From Methanohalophilus halophilus (GTDB lineage: Archaea; Halobacteriota; Methanosarcinia; Methanosarcinales; Methanosarcinaceae), in NCBI RefSeq assembly GCF_001889405.1, contig NZ_CP017921.1:1874057-1938056 (forward strand): 64,000 nucleotides of DNA. Reading direction: 5' to 3'. Positions within the stretch are counted from its first letter, which is position 1, and the number at the start of each line of letters is the position of its first letter. The notes under the pieces are model-generated. The model did no database searches, had not been told where the DNA came from, and saw nothing but the letters and a program-made list of their open reading frames with translations. Shown one piece after another: positions 17,456-28,270 of the stretch. The position numbers and the translations under genes are program-made.

Positions 17456-18901
17456 ATGAATAAATATGATGCCATTGTAATTGGTGCAGGAGCAACAGGC
17501 CTGCTTGCCGCACTAACACTTTCAAAACACGGAAAGAAAGTACTGGTACTTGAAAAAAATCGCCATGTTGGAGGAAACTGTAACAGTTACGATGTTGATG
17601 GTTTCCAGGTCGATACAGGACCCCATGCTATAACCCATCTGGAAGCAGGCCCTCTAAAAAGATTGATGGAAAATTACTTTGACTATCTTCCTATTTTTGA
17701 GGATTACGGAAATTATTTTGTCAGAACTGAACGCAATTTTCTAAAAGTACCTTCTAATCTCAAGGAATTTGCTGTATTCGATGCACTGCCCCGCAAAGAC
17801 AGGTTACTTATTGCACAGACCCTCACCAAAGAATTGACATTTTCTACCTTCGGGGTCGACCTTTCAAAAAAATCTGTATATGATGCACTGCCAAAGACAC
17901 TATCCACTGATTCATATAATTTTGTTGATGCTATTTCTCATTTCCTTTCCGGCAAGTCAATGAAGGAAACCTCGGTGCACAGAATATTAACAGGGAGCAG
18001 TTTTGTCAGGGACAGTATTACACAGGCACAATTTGCCAGTATTGTATCAAAACCTGACAGACCACCGGTTGAGTCTATCCTCCAATCCATCATCCCTGCA
18101 AATTACCATAATCAACTACAACTTCGGTTTAACAGTGTATCAAGCCAATTTTCATCCCTTGGAAGACTTGCAACAAACAAGGCAAATTATTCCCAGGGAT
18201 ATCCAAGAAAGGGCCTCAAAGCACTGCTCAATGCAATCCTGTATTCTTTACCTGATTCAGTTGACATAAAGACTGAGAGTGAGGCTAAAAAGATACTTGT
18301 TGAAAAAGATCAGGTAACAGGAGTGGAAAGCGATGAAATCTATCTTGCAGACATAGTCATACACACCGGTTTTGTAAAACACTTACCCGAATTAGTGCAA
18401 GATTTACCCCGCAAATATATCGAGGATTTGGATGGAATTGTTAATAGTAAGAGCCTGACTGTATGGCTGGGTCTTGATGAGACAAGGAAGGAATTCAATT
18501 ACAGAGGTTCTGAAATATGGTTTAAGGATAATGCCTATTGGGCAATGCCAATAAGTAACTATGACCCAACCCTTGCCCCGCCAGGGAAACAACTTGTAGG
18601 TTTTGCTTTTGCAATAGATGACTCTTCTCCTGAGAAAAAAGAGATGAAAAAAGCCCATGAGACCATATACAAAGCTGTTCCAGACATTCAGGATCATGTG
18701 GAAATGCAACATGACCAGGTAACCATTCCTGAAAAAGCTGCGGTTACCATAAATGGCCATTTTGCAGGAATAAGAACGCCCATAAGGAATCTTTATGTGG
18801 CGGGTACTGACACCGATAGTCGCAGTATGGGAATCACACGTGCAGCATATTCCATAATTGAAATGCTAAGAGTATTAAATGAAGATTCAAACCTGCATTG
18901 A
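17456..18901 (+). CDS. FAD-dependent oxidoreductase, phytoene desaturase-like
   Basis: A 481-residue flavoprotein of the CrtI/carotenoid isomerase-like superfamily. The N-terminal dinucleotide-binding motif Gly-Ala-Gly-Ala-Thr-Gly (about residues 10-15) is followed by Glu-Lys-Asn and Val-Gly-Gly-Asn-Cys. The C-terminal FAD motif includes Tyr-Val-Ala-Gly-Thr-Asp-Thr-Asp-Ser-Arg-Ser-Met-Gly. Such proteins desaturate, saturate or isomerise isoprenoid chains; in methanogens a role in lipid or quinone-like isoprenoid saturation is possible. GGAGA precedes the ATG at 17456. Confidence 0.85.
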   Translation: MNKYDAIVIGAGATGLLAALTLSKHGKKVLVLEKNRHVGGNCNSYDVDGFQVDTGPHAITHLEAGPLKRLMENYFDYLPIFEDYGNYFVRTERNFLKVPSNLKEFAVFDALPRKDRLLIAQTLTKELTFSTFGVDLSKKSVYDALPKTLSTDSYNFVDAISHFLSGKSMKETSVHRILTGSSFVRDSITQAQFASIVSKPDRPPVESILQSIIPANYHNQLQLRFNSVSSQFSSLGRLATNKANYSQGYPRKGLKALLNAILYSLPDSVDIKTESEAKKILVEKDQVTGVESDEIYLADIVIHTGFVKHLPELVQDLPRKYIEDLDGIVNSKSLTVWLGLDETRKEFNYRGSEIWFKDNAYWAMPISNYDPTLAPPGKQLVGFAFAIDDSSPEKKEMKKAHETIYKAVPDIQDHVEMQHDQVTIPEKAAVTINGHFAGIRTPIRNLYVAGTDTDSRSMGITRAAYSIIEMLRVLNEDSNLH

Positions 18902-18982
18902 ACACGTGTATTATGTTCTTAAAAGTTGGATTCCAGCAACCATTTTGGCATTCAGTATAAAAGATTCACGAATTATTTAAAG

Positions 18983-19013
18983 CTAAATTATTTAAACCCA
19001 TCGTAGTATTTAG
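18983..19013 (+). promoter_or_regulatory. Promoter element of ileS (copy 2)
   Basis: The near-identical partner of the element at 17335-17365, differing at two positions. It carries the TTTAAA box at 18991-18996 and mirrored ends CTAAAT/ATTTAG. Transcription would start near 19020, leaving a leader of about 35 bases before ileS. Confidence 0.6.
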
Positions 19014-19052
19014 GATAATCAGAATATCAGCTGTTCATGGAGATTACTTATT

Positions 19053-22000
19053 ATGATCAAGGAAGTTACCGATCAATATAGTGCACAAAAAATCGAGGAA
19101 AAAGTCCACAGATTCTGGGAGGATAACCAGGCCTACATGAAAGTAAGAGAACATCGCCGTGGAGAAAAGCGATTTTTCTTTGTGGACGGTCCGCCATACA
19201 CGACCGGACATATACATCTGGGCACCGCCTGGAACAAAATTATCAAAGACTCCATACTTCGTTACAAATCCATGAATGGGCATGATATTATAGACCGGGC
19301 CGGTTGGGACATGCACGGCCTCCCCATAGAAGTAAAGGTTGAGGGTGTTCTGGGTTTTGAATCAAAAAAAGATATTGAAAGTTATGGTGTCGAAAAATTT
19401 GTTGATAAATGTAAGGAATTTGCCCTGAAACAAAAGGACGCCATGACAGACCAGTTCCGCACCCTTGGTACATGGTTGGACTGGGAAGATCCTTACATGA
19501 CCCTTAAGGATGAATACATAGAAGCTGCCTGGTGGACCCTCAAACAGGCTTACGAAAAAGACCTGCTTGAAGTGGGTAAACGGGTCGTGAACTGGTGTCC
19601 CCGCTGTGAGACAGCAATTGCAGATTCTGAAGTTGAGTATGAAGATCGTACCGATCCTTCCATTTTCGTCAAATTTGCAGTAAAAGATGAAAACGACACA
19701 TATATTGTCATATGGACGACCACCCCCTGGACTATCCCGGCAAATATGGGTGTGGCTGTAAATCCTGATTTTGAATATGCAAAGGTAAGGGCCGTGAAAG
19801 AGGAAAAGGAAGAAATACTCATAATGGCCTCCGATCTTGTGGAAAGTGTACTTAAAAAAGGACGATACACAGATTATGAAATCCTTGAAACAATGTCAGG
19901 TGAAGATGTTGCCGGCATGGAATACAACCATCCACTTGTAGAAAACATACCAGAACAGGCCGAATTCGATCACCGTGTTTACCTTGCCGATTTTGTAATT
20001 GCTGAAAATACAGGTTGTGTCCACATTGCACCCGGACATGGAGTTGATGACTTTGATGTAGGAAAAGCAAATGATATTCCTGTTTTTTGCCCTGTTGGTC
20101 CAAACGGTCACTATACCAATGAAGCCGGCAAGTATGAAGGTATGAACATCCGGGATGCCAACAAAGTTGTGATGGAAGACCTTGATGCAAAAGGCCTCCT
20201 GCCTTTTGAAGAATCCATCTCACACCGCTATGGCCATTGCTGGAGATGTAAGACACCTATCATCTATCTTGCCACAAAACAGTGGTTTATCAAGATTGGT
20301 GACCTGAAGGAAGATATGCTTGCAGAAATTAAGAAGGTTGACTGGCATCCTGACTGGGCCGGTTCTGCAAGATTCAGGGACTGGATCGAAGGGGCCAGGG
20401 ATTGGTGCATATCCAGGCAACGCTACTGGGGAATCCCCCTGCCTGTATGGAGATGTGAGGTATGTGAATCTCTCAAGGTCGTGGGAACCCGCAAGGAACT
20501 GCAGGAAATTGCCGATGTTGATCCAAACACCGAACTTCACAGGCCCTATGTGGACGATATCAAATTAACATGTGACTGCGGCGGCCGTATGTCAAGGATA
20601 GAGGATGTTTTTGATGTATGGTTTGACTCCGCGGTGGCATCCTGGGCCACACTGAACTATCCTCACCGGGAAGACCAGTTCAAAGAATGGTGGCCTGCAG
20701 ATTTCATAACTGAAGGACATGACCAGACCAGAGGGTGGTTCTATTCCCAGCTCGGTGCCAGCATGGTGGCCTTTGGACAAGCTCCTTACAAGAGTGTGCT
20801 GATGCACGGTTTTACACTGGATAGCACAGGAAAGAAAATGTCCAAGAGTCTGGGTAATGTGGTACAGCCCCATGAAGTCATCGAAAAATACGGCGCCGAT
20901 TCCCTGCGTTGCTATGTGCTTTCTTCAAGTGCTCCCTGGGACGACCTGAAATTTAACCAGGATGAACTTGCAACGATCCACCGGACAATAAACATTCTCT
21001 GGAATGTCTATCGTTTCCCTCTTCCCTACATGGCCCTGGATGAATTTGATCCACAGGAAATTTCTTTTGAAGCAGTTGAACCATACCTGCGCAAAGAAGA
21101 CCGCTGGATATTATCCAGGATGCAATCCGTAATAGAAGAAATGGACAGGTCAATGGAGCAATACCTCCTGCACCGTGCTATCAGGACCATCAATGAATTT
21201 GTATTGGAGGATCTTTCCAGGTGGTACATCCAGCTAATTAGACCTCGTACCTGGAATGAGGCGGATGATCCGGACAAACTGGCAGTTTACAGGGTTCTTT
21301 ATGATGTATTTGTAACCCTCTGCAAAGTAATCGCCCCGTTCATGCCCCACCTGGCCGAGGAAATGTATGCTAATATTGTGAAAAACGTTGATCCTGATGC
21401 ATCTTTGACTGTCCACATGTGTAACTGGCCAACAGTGGATGAATCCCTCAAGGATACCGACCTTGAAGAAAAAATGACTGCAGTGCGTGCCATGGTTGAA
21501 GCCGCATCCAATGCACGCCAGAAAGTCAAAAGAAAACTACGCTGGCCGGTCAGCCGTATAGTCATTGAACCTGAAAACAGGCAGGTCTACGATGCTGTAA
21601 TGGATCTGCGTTTTGTCCTTATGGATCAGACAAACGCTAAGGACATAGATCTTGTGGAAGTTAATCACAGCTGGGATGAACTTGGCGTAGAGGCCTCCCC
21701 AAATCACAGCGCTATAGGCCCGGTCTTCAAACAGGATGCAGGCAAAGTCATCCAATATATCCAGAAAGCCGATGCAAATGAATTGAAAAAAGGACTTGCA
21801 AATGGAGAAATGGATATATCCCTCGACGGTGAATCTGCAACCTTAACCCCGGAAATGGTCAAGTTTGAGGACAAAGTACCTTCAATGGTTGCTGTGGCAG
21901 ATTTCAGCGGAGGGAGAATCTATGTGGATGCAAACCTGACCAGAGATATCGAATCCGAAGGTTTTGCCCGTGAAGTGATCCGCAGGATACAGGATATGCG

Positions 22001-22232
22001 AAAGGAACTCGACCTGGAAGTGGATGAGAACATCCTTGCACATATCCGTATAGATGACGAAAGAATCGTCGACCTGGTGCTGGACAGGGAAAACTACATC
22101 GCAAAAGAGGTCAGATCACAGGTTCAGGTAATTGGCTTTGATGTGGATGCTACAGGCACTCTGGTAAAAGACTGGAATGTGGAAGGCATAGATGTGCATA
22201 TTGGAATATCCCCTGCTAACAGAGGAATTTGA
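19053..22232 (+). CDS. ileS: Isoleucyl-tRNA synthetase
   Basis: A 1059-residue class I aminoacyl-tRNA synthetase. The HIGH-type signature is Gly-His-Ile-His-Leu-Gly-Thr-Ala (about residues 50-57) and the KMSKS loop is Lys-Lys-Met-Ser-Lys-Ser-Leu-Gly-Asn. The editing (CP1) domain contains Trp-Thr-Thr-Thr-Pro-Trp-Thr and Gly-His-Gly-Val-Asp-Asp-Phe. The length and the C-terminal extension fit the archaeal/eukaryotic-type IleRS. The TGA touches the ATG of mptE, so the two are co-transcribed. Confidence 0.96.
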   Translation: MIKEVTDQYSAQKIEEKVHRFWEDNQAYMKVREHRRGEKRFFFVDGPPYTTGHIHLGTAWNKIIKDSILRYKSMNGHDIIDRAGWDMHGLPIEVKVEGVLGFESKKDIESYGVEKFVDKCKEFALKQKDAMTDQFRTLGTWLDWEDPYMTLKDEYIEAAWWTLKQAYEKDLLEVGKRVVNWCPRCETAIADSEVEYEDRTDPSIFVKFAVKDENDTYIVIWTTTPWTIPANMGVAVNPDFEYAKVRAVKEEKEEILIMASDLVESVLKKGRYTDYEILETMSGEDVAGMEYNHPLVENIPEQAEFDHRVYLADFVIAENTGCVHIAPGHGVDDFDVGKANDIPVFCPVGPNGHYTNEAGKYEGMNIRDANKVVMEDLDAKGLLPFEESISHRYGHCWRCKTPIIYLATKQWFIKIGDLKEDMLAEIKKVDWHPDWAGSARFRDWIEGARDWCISRQRYWGIPLPVWRCEVCESLKVVGTRKELQEIADVDPNTELHRPYVDDIKLTCDCGGRMSRIEDVFDVWFDSAVASWATLNYPHREDQFKEWWPADFITEGHDQTRGWFYSQLGASMVAFGQAPYKSVLMHGFTLDSTGKKMSKSLGNVVQPHEVIEKYGADSLRCYVLSSSAPWDDLKFNQDELATIHRTINILWNVYRFPLPYMALDEFDPQEISFEAVEPYLRKEDRWILSRMQSVIEEMDRSMEQYLLHRAIRTINEFVLEDLSRWYIQLIRPRTWNEADDPDKLAVYRVLYDVFVTLCKVIAPFMPHLAEEMYANIVKNVDPDASLTVHMCNWPTVDESLKDTDLEEKMTAVRAMVEAASNARQKVKRKLRWPVSRIVIEPENRQVYDAVMDLRFVLMDQTNAKDIDLVEVNHSWDELGVEASPNHSAIGPVFKQDAGKVIQYIQKADANELKKGLANGEMDISLDGESATLTPEMVKFEDKVPSMVAVADFSGGRIYVDANLTRDIESEGFAREVIRRIQDMRKELDLEVDENILAHIRIDDERIVDLVLDRENYIAKEVRSQVQVIGFDVDATGTLVKDWNVEGIDVHIGISPANRGI

Positions 22233-22859
22233 ATGGAATATGACAAATGGGAACCAATATACAAAAAAATAGTAGAAGATTTCGGTTTTTCCGAAGATGC
22301 TGATGCAAATGCTGCACAGCTTCTTTCAAATCTTCTCATCGGGCCTGTAAAAGCGGACCTAAAAGATCTTACTGATATAATCAAGGGCAAAGATACATTA
22401 ATTTGTGGTAATGCGCCCACACTGAAAAAAGATCTTGAGCAGGTAAACCCTTCAGACCATGCAATCATTGCTGCCGATGGAGCAACCTCAGTCCTGCTTG
22501 AGCAAGGCCTTATTCCGGCCGTGATTGTAACTGATCTTGATGGCGATGTTGAAAAAGAGATCGAAGCAAACAAGAAAGGAGCCATAATGGTAGTGCATGC
22601 CCATGGAGACAATACAGGCAAGATTCTTTCTTTTGTACCTCTTTTGACCAATATTATCGGTACATCTCAGACAAAACCACCACACGGCCTATTCAATTTT
22701 GGAGGCTTTACAGACGGCGATAGGTGTGTTTTCATGGCTCATCAACTGGGGGCAACTTCCATGACCCTGGTTGGTTTTGATTTTGATGATGACAATGTCG
22801 ATGAACTCAAAAAGAAAAAGCTTAACTGGGCACGTCGGCTTATTGAAGGATTTGCATAA
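22233..22859 (+). CDS. mptE: 6-hydroxymethylpterin diphosphokinase MptE-like
   Basis: A 208-residue member of PF01973. The core has Leu-Ile-Cys-Gly-Asn-Ala-Pro-Thr-Leu (about residues 54-62), Ala-Asp-Gly-Ala-Thr, Val-Thr-Asp-Leu-Asp-Gly-Asp, His-Ala-His-Gly-Asp-Asn and Phe-Thr-Asp-Gly-Asp-Arg, which together form the ATP/Mg and pterin site. In Methanocaldococcus MptE makes 6-hydroxymethyl-7,8-dihydropterin diphosphate for methanopterin, the C1 carrier of methanogenesis. It starts immediately after the ileS stop codon. Confidence 0.88.
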   Translation: MEYDKWEPIYKKIVEDFGFSEDADANAAQLLSNLLIGPVKADLKDLTDIIKGKDTLICGNAPTLKKDLEQVNPSDHAIIAADGATSVLLEQGLIPAVIVTDLDGDVEKEIEANKKGAIMVVHAHGDNTGKILSFVPLLTNIIGTSQTKPPHGLFNFGGFTDGDRCVFMAHQLGATSMTLVGFDFDDDNVDELKKKKLNWARRLIEGFA

Positions 22860-22917
22860 GAATGCCGCTCCAGATAACCTATATATAACTTCGTATTAAT
22901 TTATATCTAGAACTTCA

Positions 22918-24009
22918 ATGCAAACTCTGGTAATCTGTATAGACCGGGACAACGACCTTGGGGACAAAGCAGGGGTCCAAACGCCAATTATAGGCAGAGA
23001 GGCTCACGTAGATGCTGCTGTCAGGCTTGCGTCTGCGGATCCGGAAGATTCAGACATCAATACACTGTTTGGCGGGATCCGTGTTTATGACGAGCTGAAA
23101 GGAAAAGGGACCGATGTGGAACTGGTCTCTTTTGCAGGTGACCGGAATGTAGGTGTTATTTCCGACCAGCGCATATCACGCCAGCTTGATGATGTACTTT
23201 CCCGTTATAATCCACAAGAGGCTATTTTTGTTTCCGATGGAGCTGAAGATGAAACCCTTTTACCCATCGTTCAATCAAGAATAAAAATCGATTCGGTAAA
23301 AAGGATAGTCGTCAAACAAAGTGCAAATCTTGAAAGTACATATTACATTCTAAAACATGCATTCAACGACCCCAAGATTTCCCAGACATTTTTTGTCCCC
23401 CTAGGACTTGCAGCTCTTATCTATGCCATATTCCTCCTGGCCCGATATCCAGAAGGAGCAATTATTGGAATCTCCGCTGCTATTGGCATATATATGTTAT
23501 ACAGGGGATTCAACCTGGACGAATCGTTTGTAATTGCCAGGGAAAAGATGAAACAAGCTTTCTATGCGGGCCAGATGACCTTTGTAACCTATATGGCCGC
23601 AGGGTTGCTTATAATAATCGCAACCATAATAGGAGCTCTTGAATTATGGGGCTACTATACAACAGGAGGTGGCTGGTATTATGGCCTGGTTACTCTTGTG
23701 ACCGTTTTCATAAACAAATCCGTATGGTGGTATGTTTCAGCCTTCCTTTTTGCGATTGCAGGAAAGATAATTGATCTTAAAATGGAAAAACATTTTTGCT
23801 GGAGAAAACTATCCCCTGCCCTGTTTGTGATTGCAATAGGTTTTCTCTTATGGGGCTCCAGTGAATACATTTTATCAATAAGTTCCCTACCTTCCGAATC
23901 CACAGCAGGTAGTTTCAGCTTACAATATTTCATTTACTCGGTAGTGTTATCCATAATTTCAGCCCTTGCGGGTGTAAAGTTATCCATTACAGGTAATCGA
24001 GAGAAATGA
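22918..24009 (+). CDS. DUF373 family membrane protein
   Basis: A 363-residue DUF373 protein. The soluble N-terminal half (1-155) has Cys-Ile-Asp-Arg-Asp-Asn-Asp-Leu-Gly and Val-Ser-Asp-Gly-Ala-Glu-Asp-Glu, typical of the family. The C-terminal half has about six hydrophobic helices. The function is unknown. A TATA-like element lies close upstream of the ATG with no clear ribosome-binding site, so the message may be leaderless. It overlaps the next gene by four bases. Confidence 0.85.
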   Translation: MQTLVICIDRDNDLGDKAGVQTPIIGREAHVDAAVRLASADPEDSDINTLFGGIRVYDELKGKGTDVELVSFAGDRNVGVISDQRISRQLDDVLSRYNPQEAIFVSDGAEDETLLPIVQSRIKIDSVKRIVVKQSANLESTYYILKHAFNDPKISQTFFVPLGLAALIYAIFLLARYPEGAIIGISAAIGIYMLYRGFNLDESFVIAREKMKQAFYAGQMTFVTYMAAGLLIIIATIIGALELWGYYTTGGGWYYGLVTLVTVFINKSVWWYVSAFLFAIAGKIIDLKMEKHFCWRKLSPALFVIAIGFLLWGSSEYILSISSLPSESTAGSFSLQYFIYSVVLSIISALAGVKLSITGNREK

Positions 24010-24782
24010 AAATGGACAGGGAGATTTCTTTTGCCATAATTGGAGGTGTGGGCTTCCTCAAAAATAATGGTTATGAAAAAATGACCATTTCAAGTACCTA
24101 CGGGAATGTGGAGTGTTTTATTGGTAAAACCAGTGGTATGAATTTTGCCTTAATACCCAGACATTCTATATCAGGCCCGCATATCCCTCCTCACATGATT
24201 AACTATCGTGCCATAATATGTGCGGTGAAAAAGCTTGGTGTCAAACAGGTAATAGCCACAAATTCTGTAGGTTCCATGAAAGGCCACCTTACAGGCTCAT
24301 TTTTTATCCCTGATGATTTCATTGATTTTACAAAGGGGCGCGAGTCCACATATTATCATGACCAGACCGTACATGTGGACATGAACCAACCCTATTGTCC
24401 AAGACTCAGACAATCCCTCATGAGTGCTGTGCAGGAAATCAGGGAAGACTTCTTTGAAGGAACATACGTATGTACTGAAGGACCACGTTTTGAGACTAAA
24501 GCAGAGATAAAAATGATGGCTTCATTTGGGGATGTTGTAGGTATGACCGGCCTGCCGGAAGTTATACTTGCCCGTGAAACGAAAATCTGTTATGCCTCAA
24601 TATGTACAGTTACCAACCCTGCATGTGGCATGGGCAATGAAAGATTGACAGCAGATGAAGTGGTTGGCGTACTTAAAAACCGGGAAAAAGTACTGTTTGA
24701 TCTTATTATTAACACATTCCTTTGTATGGATGACAAAAGGACATGTATATGCAGGCTGGCAAAAGATCAGGCATGCCTTTAA
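24006..24782 (+). CDS. S-methylthioadenosine/S-methylthioinosine phosphorylase family protein
   Basis: A 258-residue purine phosphorylase of the MTAP/MTIP branch. The N-terminal phosphate-binding Gly-Gly-Val-Gly-Phe, the Pro-Arg-His region, Asn-Ser-Val-Gly-Ser-Met (about 80-85), Thr-Glu-Gly-Pro-Arg-Phe-Glu-Thr (about 158-165) and Gly-Met-Thr-Gly-Leu-Pro-Glu are all visible. It would split methylthioadenosine or its deaminated form for methionine salvage; the preferred base cannot be read from sequence. A C-terminal Cys-Ile-Cys cluster is unusual. Confidence 0.86.
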   Translation: MKMDREISFAIIGGVGFLKNNGYEKMTISSTYGNVECFIGKTSGMNFALIPRHSISGPHIPPHMINYRAIICAVKKLGVKQVIATNSVGSMKGHLTGSFFIPDDFIDFTKGRESTYYHDQTVHVDMNQPYCPRLRQSLMSAVQEIREDFFEGTYVCTEGPRFETKAEIKMMASFGDVVGMTGLPEVILARETKICYASICTVTNPACGMGNERLTADEVVGVLKNREKVLFDLIINTFLCMDDKRTCICRLAKDQACL

Positions 24783-24784
24783 GA

Positions 24785-25609
24785 TCAGACAACATCCTTT
24801 GATGTATCAATGTGGACCCCATCTGCCACATTGAACTTGATAACATCAGAAGTAGGTACCATACCTCTTATTTTCGGGATTGAGAGCTTGTTTATTATTT
24901 GATCCGATGATCTTTCAATGATTACGTCAAATATCACATCTGCAGAATTGAAGAGATCACTTTCAAGTGCTTCAGGACTACTTCTTTTAAGGCTGTAAAG
25001 ATAGGTTTGTGAAACCATCTGTTTTGTTGTTTCATAAAGCATGTTTAATAGACGTTTGATCAGGCCTGTATTGACATTAAGATTGGTATAAAAGGAAAAA
25101 GTATCAAATATTACATTCACCTCATCGCCTTCCGCATCCAGAGCAATATTCTGTAGATTGTATTCTGTGAATTCGATTATCTTCGAATCAACAAACTCAT
25201 TGCCCACACTGCTAACCATTTCTCCGGTTTGCGTAAAGTAGTATTCTCCATAAACATCAACAAAAATAATATTGGATGGATCAAAGCCTAGGTTTACTAT
25301 GTCTTGATGGATATATTTAGGACGCCGACCTGTGGCAAAATAGTAAGTTTTCCTTGTCTGAGAAAACTGGTACAGGAAAACTTCGGACATCGACAGAGGA
25401 TCTGCAGAAAAATAGATCAATGAACTTGACGGTAGACCCCCACTGAGACTGTCATCAAGTAAGGATATACCCGTGGGCATAACAATGGATTTTGATTCAG
25501 CAGCAGATGCACTTCCTGAATACTTATTTGAATTGCCCAAAACATTCTTGTTTTTTGGCGGTTGTGTCATTTGCTGAACTTCAAGATATCCATTATTGTT
25601 ATTCTGCAT
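24785..25609 (-). CDS. RAD55/KaiC-like RecA-fold protein lacking the Walker A motif
   Basis: A 274-residue RecA-superfamily protein of the archaeal RAD55/KaiC-like group. After a low-complexity N-terminus (about 1-45), the Gly-Gly-Leu-Pro region is followed by Ser-Ala-Asp-Pro-Leu-Ser-Met-Ser-Glu, where family members have a Gly-x-Pro-Gly-x-Gly-Lys-Thr P-loop. The Walker B-like strand Val-Asn-Val-Ile-Phe-Asp-Thr-Phe-Ser is kept. It is therefore unlikely to bind ATP in the usual way and may be a regulatory or structural paralog. It is divergent from the helicase gene. Confidence 0.75.
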   Translation of the reverse strand: MQNNNNGYLEVQQMTQPPKNKNVLGNSNKYSGSASAAESKSIVMPTGISLLDDSLSGGLPSSSLIYFSADPLSMSEVFLYQFSQTRKTYYFATGRRPKYIHQDIVNLGFDPSNIIFVDVYGEYYFTQTGEMVSSVGNEFVDSKIIEFTEYNLQNIALDAEGDEVNVIFDTFSFYTNLNVNTGLIKRLLNMLYETTKQMVSQTYLYSLKRSSPEALESDLFNSADVIFDVIIERSSDQIINKLSIPKIRGMVPTSDVIKFNVADGVHIDTSKDVV

Positions 25610-25805
25610 ATCCTACCCTTCACTACTAACTATTACTATATGGAGCATATTTATAAAACTTTACGCCAAAATATATTGAATAATATTTGATCAAAGATAT
25701 AATATTATACGAAGAAGACGCTTACTTTATAAAAGGGAAATACGTCTATCACAGAATATGACCCTCTGGACTCTTCTCTATCCTTTAAAAGGTAAGGTCA
25801 CAGTA

Positions 25806-28241
25806 ATGCTGATTAAAGACCGAAAAAAAACTCCTGCAATAGTAGGTGAACTAACCCTGCGAAGTACCAGCGCAGGACCGCGACCCTTACGATTTCTGGT
25901 ATCAAAAGATAAGAAGCAGGATTACCGTTCCCCTGAGGAATTTATCGAACTACTCAGACGTTCGGAGAGAATATTGATTACCAGGCAGGGAGATGCCAAA
26001 AACCACAAAAAAATCATTGAAATGCTCGGAGGCTTCCACCTTACCGGTGAAATGGTAGATGTGTGTCGTTTCTGTCTGCTCAATAAGGAATTCAATTTTG
26101 TGAACAAGAAATCTATTTCTAATCAGGGAGAACGCATCTGTGAAACGTGTGCACAGGAAGAACTGAAACGAGCGCTGCGTAATTCCCAATGCCATTATTC
26201 GGACGAGGCCATACAGCGCATATTTGATGTCTTGAACAAGACAAAAGACCTTGACCGCACAATCGGCATGCTAAATCCTGAAGAGATTGATTCGGAAGTT
26301 ACAAGATACGACACAATTGCTTCCAAAGAAGACCAGAACCCATATCCAATAAGTAAACTTCCAATATCCGACCAATTCAAGAAATCATTATTAAAAAAAT
26401 CTAAAACCCTATTACCTGTACAGAGTATTGCTGTACGCAAGGGTTTACTAAAAGGAAATAATCTTCTTGTGACCTCGGCAACCGCTACCGGTAAAACATT
26501 GATCGGGGAGATGGCAGGTATTGAGAATATCCTGAAAAAAAGAGGCAAGATGCTTTATCTTGTGCCGCTGGTTGCTCTGGCAAACCAGAAATATAGCCAG
26601 TTCACTGGAAAGTATAAAGGTTTTGGACTCCAGACTTCAATACGCATAGGAAGTTCGCGTATAAAAACGCGCAAGACGGAGAAAATGTCCCGTTCTCTTG
26701 ATACAGATATTATTGTCGGAACCTACGAGGGAATCGACCACATTATGCGTTCTTCCAAAGCAGATATGCTGGGTCAAATTGGCACAGTGGTCATAGATGA
26801 AGTCCATATGCTGGAAGATGAAGAACGCGGGCACCGTCTTGATGGTGTTATTGCACGTCTCAAATATGCAGCACCAGGGGCACAGTTCATTTATCTTTCT
26901 GCAACAGTCGGAAGTCCCCACGCCCTTGCAAAACATCTGGATGCTGAACTTGTGGAGTACGAACATCGTCCGGTCCCGATTGAAAGGCACCTTATATTTT
27001 GTCCCCAGCAAAGCAAATTGAGAATAATGACCCGTCTGATACGTGAAGAATACAATCAGGTTTCTTCAAAAGGTCATAAGGGGCAGACCATCGTCTTTAC
27101 AAATTCACGTAGAAACTGTCATCGTCTTGCAAATGCCCTGCCAATCCCGGCATCTGCTTATCATGCGGGACTGGCCAATCCGGAACGTAAGAAAGTTGAA
27201 GACAGATTTGCCTGCGGAAAGCTTCCTGTAGTAGTGACAACAGCAGCTCTGGCAGCAGGTGTTGATTTCCCTGCCTCGCAGGTGATATTTGAATCCCTTG
27301 CAATGGGAATTGACTGGATAAACCTGCAGGAATTCTTGCAAATGCTTGGAAGAGCAGGAAGACCGGACTATCATGACAGAGGCGTGGTAGTTTTGCTTGC
27401 AAGTCCGGATAAGACATACGGGGGCGGACAGGCTGTGACAGAAGATGAGATGGCGGTGAAACTGCTCAAAGGCCAGATGGAAGAAATGAACCTGAAATAT
27501 GGCCAGGAAGAACAGGAAGAGGAAGTCCTGGCTTCGGTTGCAGTCACAAATTCAAAAGCCGACCTGAACTATATATGCAGCAAGATGGTGGAGGATATTG
27601 ATCTTAACTCCATTGTAAATAAACTGAAAAAATACCGATTCCTGACACAGAAAGGCGATGGTATCAAATTGACCCGAATGGGCAGTATTGCAGCCCGACA
27701 TTTCCTCTCTGCTTCACGTGCGTTTCTTATCCGGGATGCGGTACGTGCAGGCCAGGACCCGATTGAGATTGCAGCCAATCTAGAGTTTTTCGATGCGGTT
27801 TACTTTAAGTTTGCACCCCAGATATCAGCAGCGTTGAACGTGAATATGCCATCACGGGTATTTCAGGGAGCTGCTCTGGATATTGTATTTGAGGGGGATA
27901 ACCTGTCCCAGCTGGAAGAGAAGATCAGAGATCAACTCTTCGAATTTGCTACTGATTTTTTGACATGTGGATGTAAAGAGAGCCCGTATTGTGGATGTGC
28001 TGAAAAGAATTTTTCCGAAATGATTATCAGAATGCGTGCCAGTGGTCGCGATCCCGAGAAGATTGCAGCCAGGCTGAACGAAAAGTATGGTATCAGTGCT
28101 TATGTTGGTGATCTTTATGGTTATCTTGATGGAGTTATCCGCAACCTTGATGCTATTGAAATGATGGCAAGTGCCCATTCAAAACCGGATATCGCAAAAC
28201 AGGCAAAGGATCTGAAAAAGAGTGTGGAAGCCGGCCGATGA
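25806..28241 (+). CDS. DEAD/DEAH-box superfamily 2 helicase with zinc finger
   Basis: About 811 residues. The N-terminal region carries a treble-clef-like Cys-x2-Cys (CRFC) and Cys-x2-Cys (CETC) pair (about residues 87-115). The helicase core has Walker A Ala-Thr-Ala-Thr-Gly-Lys-Thr (about 225-231), motif II Asp-Glu-Val-His, Ser-Ala-Thr (motif III), Phe-Thr-Asn-Ser-Arg-Arg and Gln-Met-Leu-Gly-Arg-Ala-Gly-Arg-Pro (motif VI), resembling Hel308/Ski2-like helicases. A cysteine cluster (Cys-Gly-Cys, Tyr-Cys-Gly-Cys) lies near residue 720. A start at 25758 is also possible. The role is probably in DNA repair or RNA processing. Confidence 0.85.
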   Translation: MLIKDRKKTPAIVGELTLRSTSAGPRPLRFLVSKDKKQDYRSPEEFIELLRRSERILITRQGDAKNHKKIIEMLGGFHLTGEMVDVCRFCLLNKEFNFVNKKSISNQGERICETCAQEELKRALRNSQCHYSDEAIQRIFDVLNKTKDLDRTIGMLNPEEIDSEVTRYDTIASKEDQNPYPISKLPISDQFKKSLLKKSKTLLPVQSIAVRKGLLKGNNLLVTSATATGKTLIGEMAGIENILKKRGKMLYLVPLVALANQKYSQFTGKYKGFGLQTSIRIGSSRIKTRKTEKMSRSLDTDIIVGTYEGIDHIMRSSKADMLGQIGTVVIDEVHMLEDEERGHRLDGVIARLKYAAPGAQFIYLSATVGSPHALAKHLDAELVEYEHRPVPIERHLIFCPQQSKLRIMTRLIREEYNQVSSKGHKGQTIVFTNSRRNCHRLANALPIPASAYHAGLANPERKKVEDRFACGKLPVVVTTAALAAGVDFPASQVIFESLAMGIDWINLQEFLQMLGRAGRPDYHDRGVVVLLASPDKTYGGGQAVTEDEMAVKLLKGQMEEMNLKYGQEEQEEEVLASVAVTNSKADLNYICSKMVEDIDLNSIVNKLKKYRFLTQKGDGIKLTRMGSIAARHFLSASRAFLIRDAVRAGQDPIEIAANLEFFDAVYFKFAPQISAALNVNMPSRVFQGAALDIVFEGDNLSQLEEKIRDQLFEFATDFLTCGCKESPYCGCAEKNFSEMIIRMRASGRDPEKIAARLNEKYGISAYVGDLYGYLDGVIRNLDAIEMMASAHSKPDIAKQAKDLKKSVEAGR

Positions 28242-28270
28242 AATGCAAAACATATTAAGGCATAAGGTTT

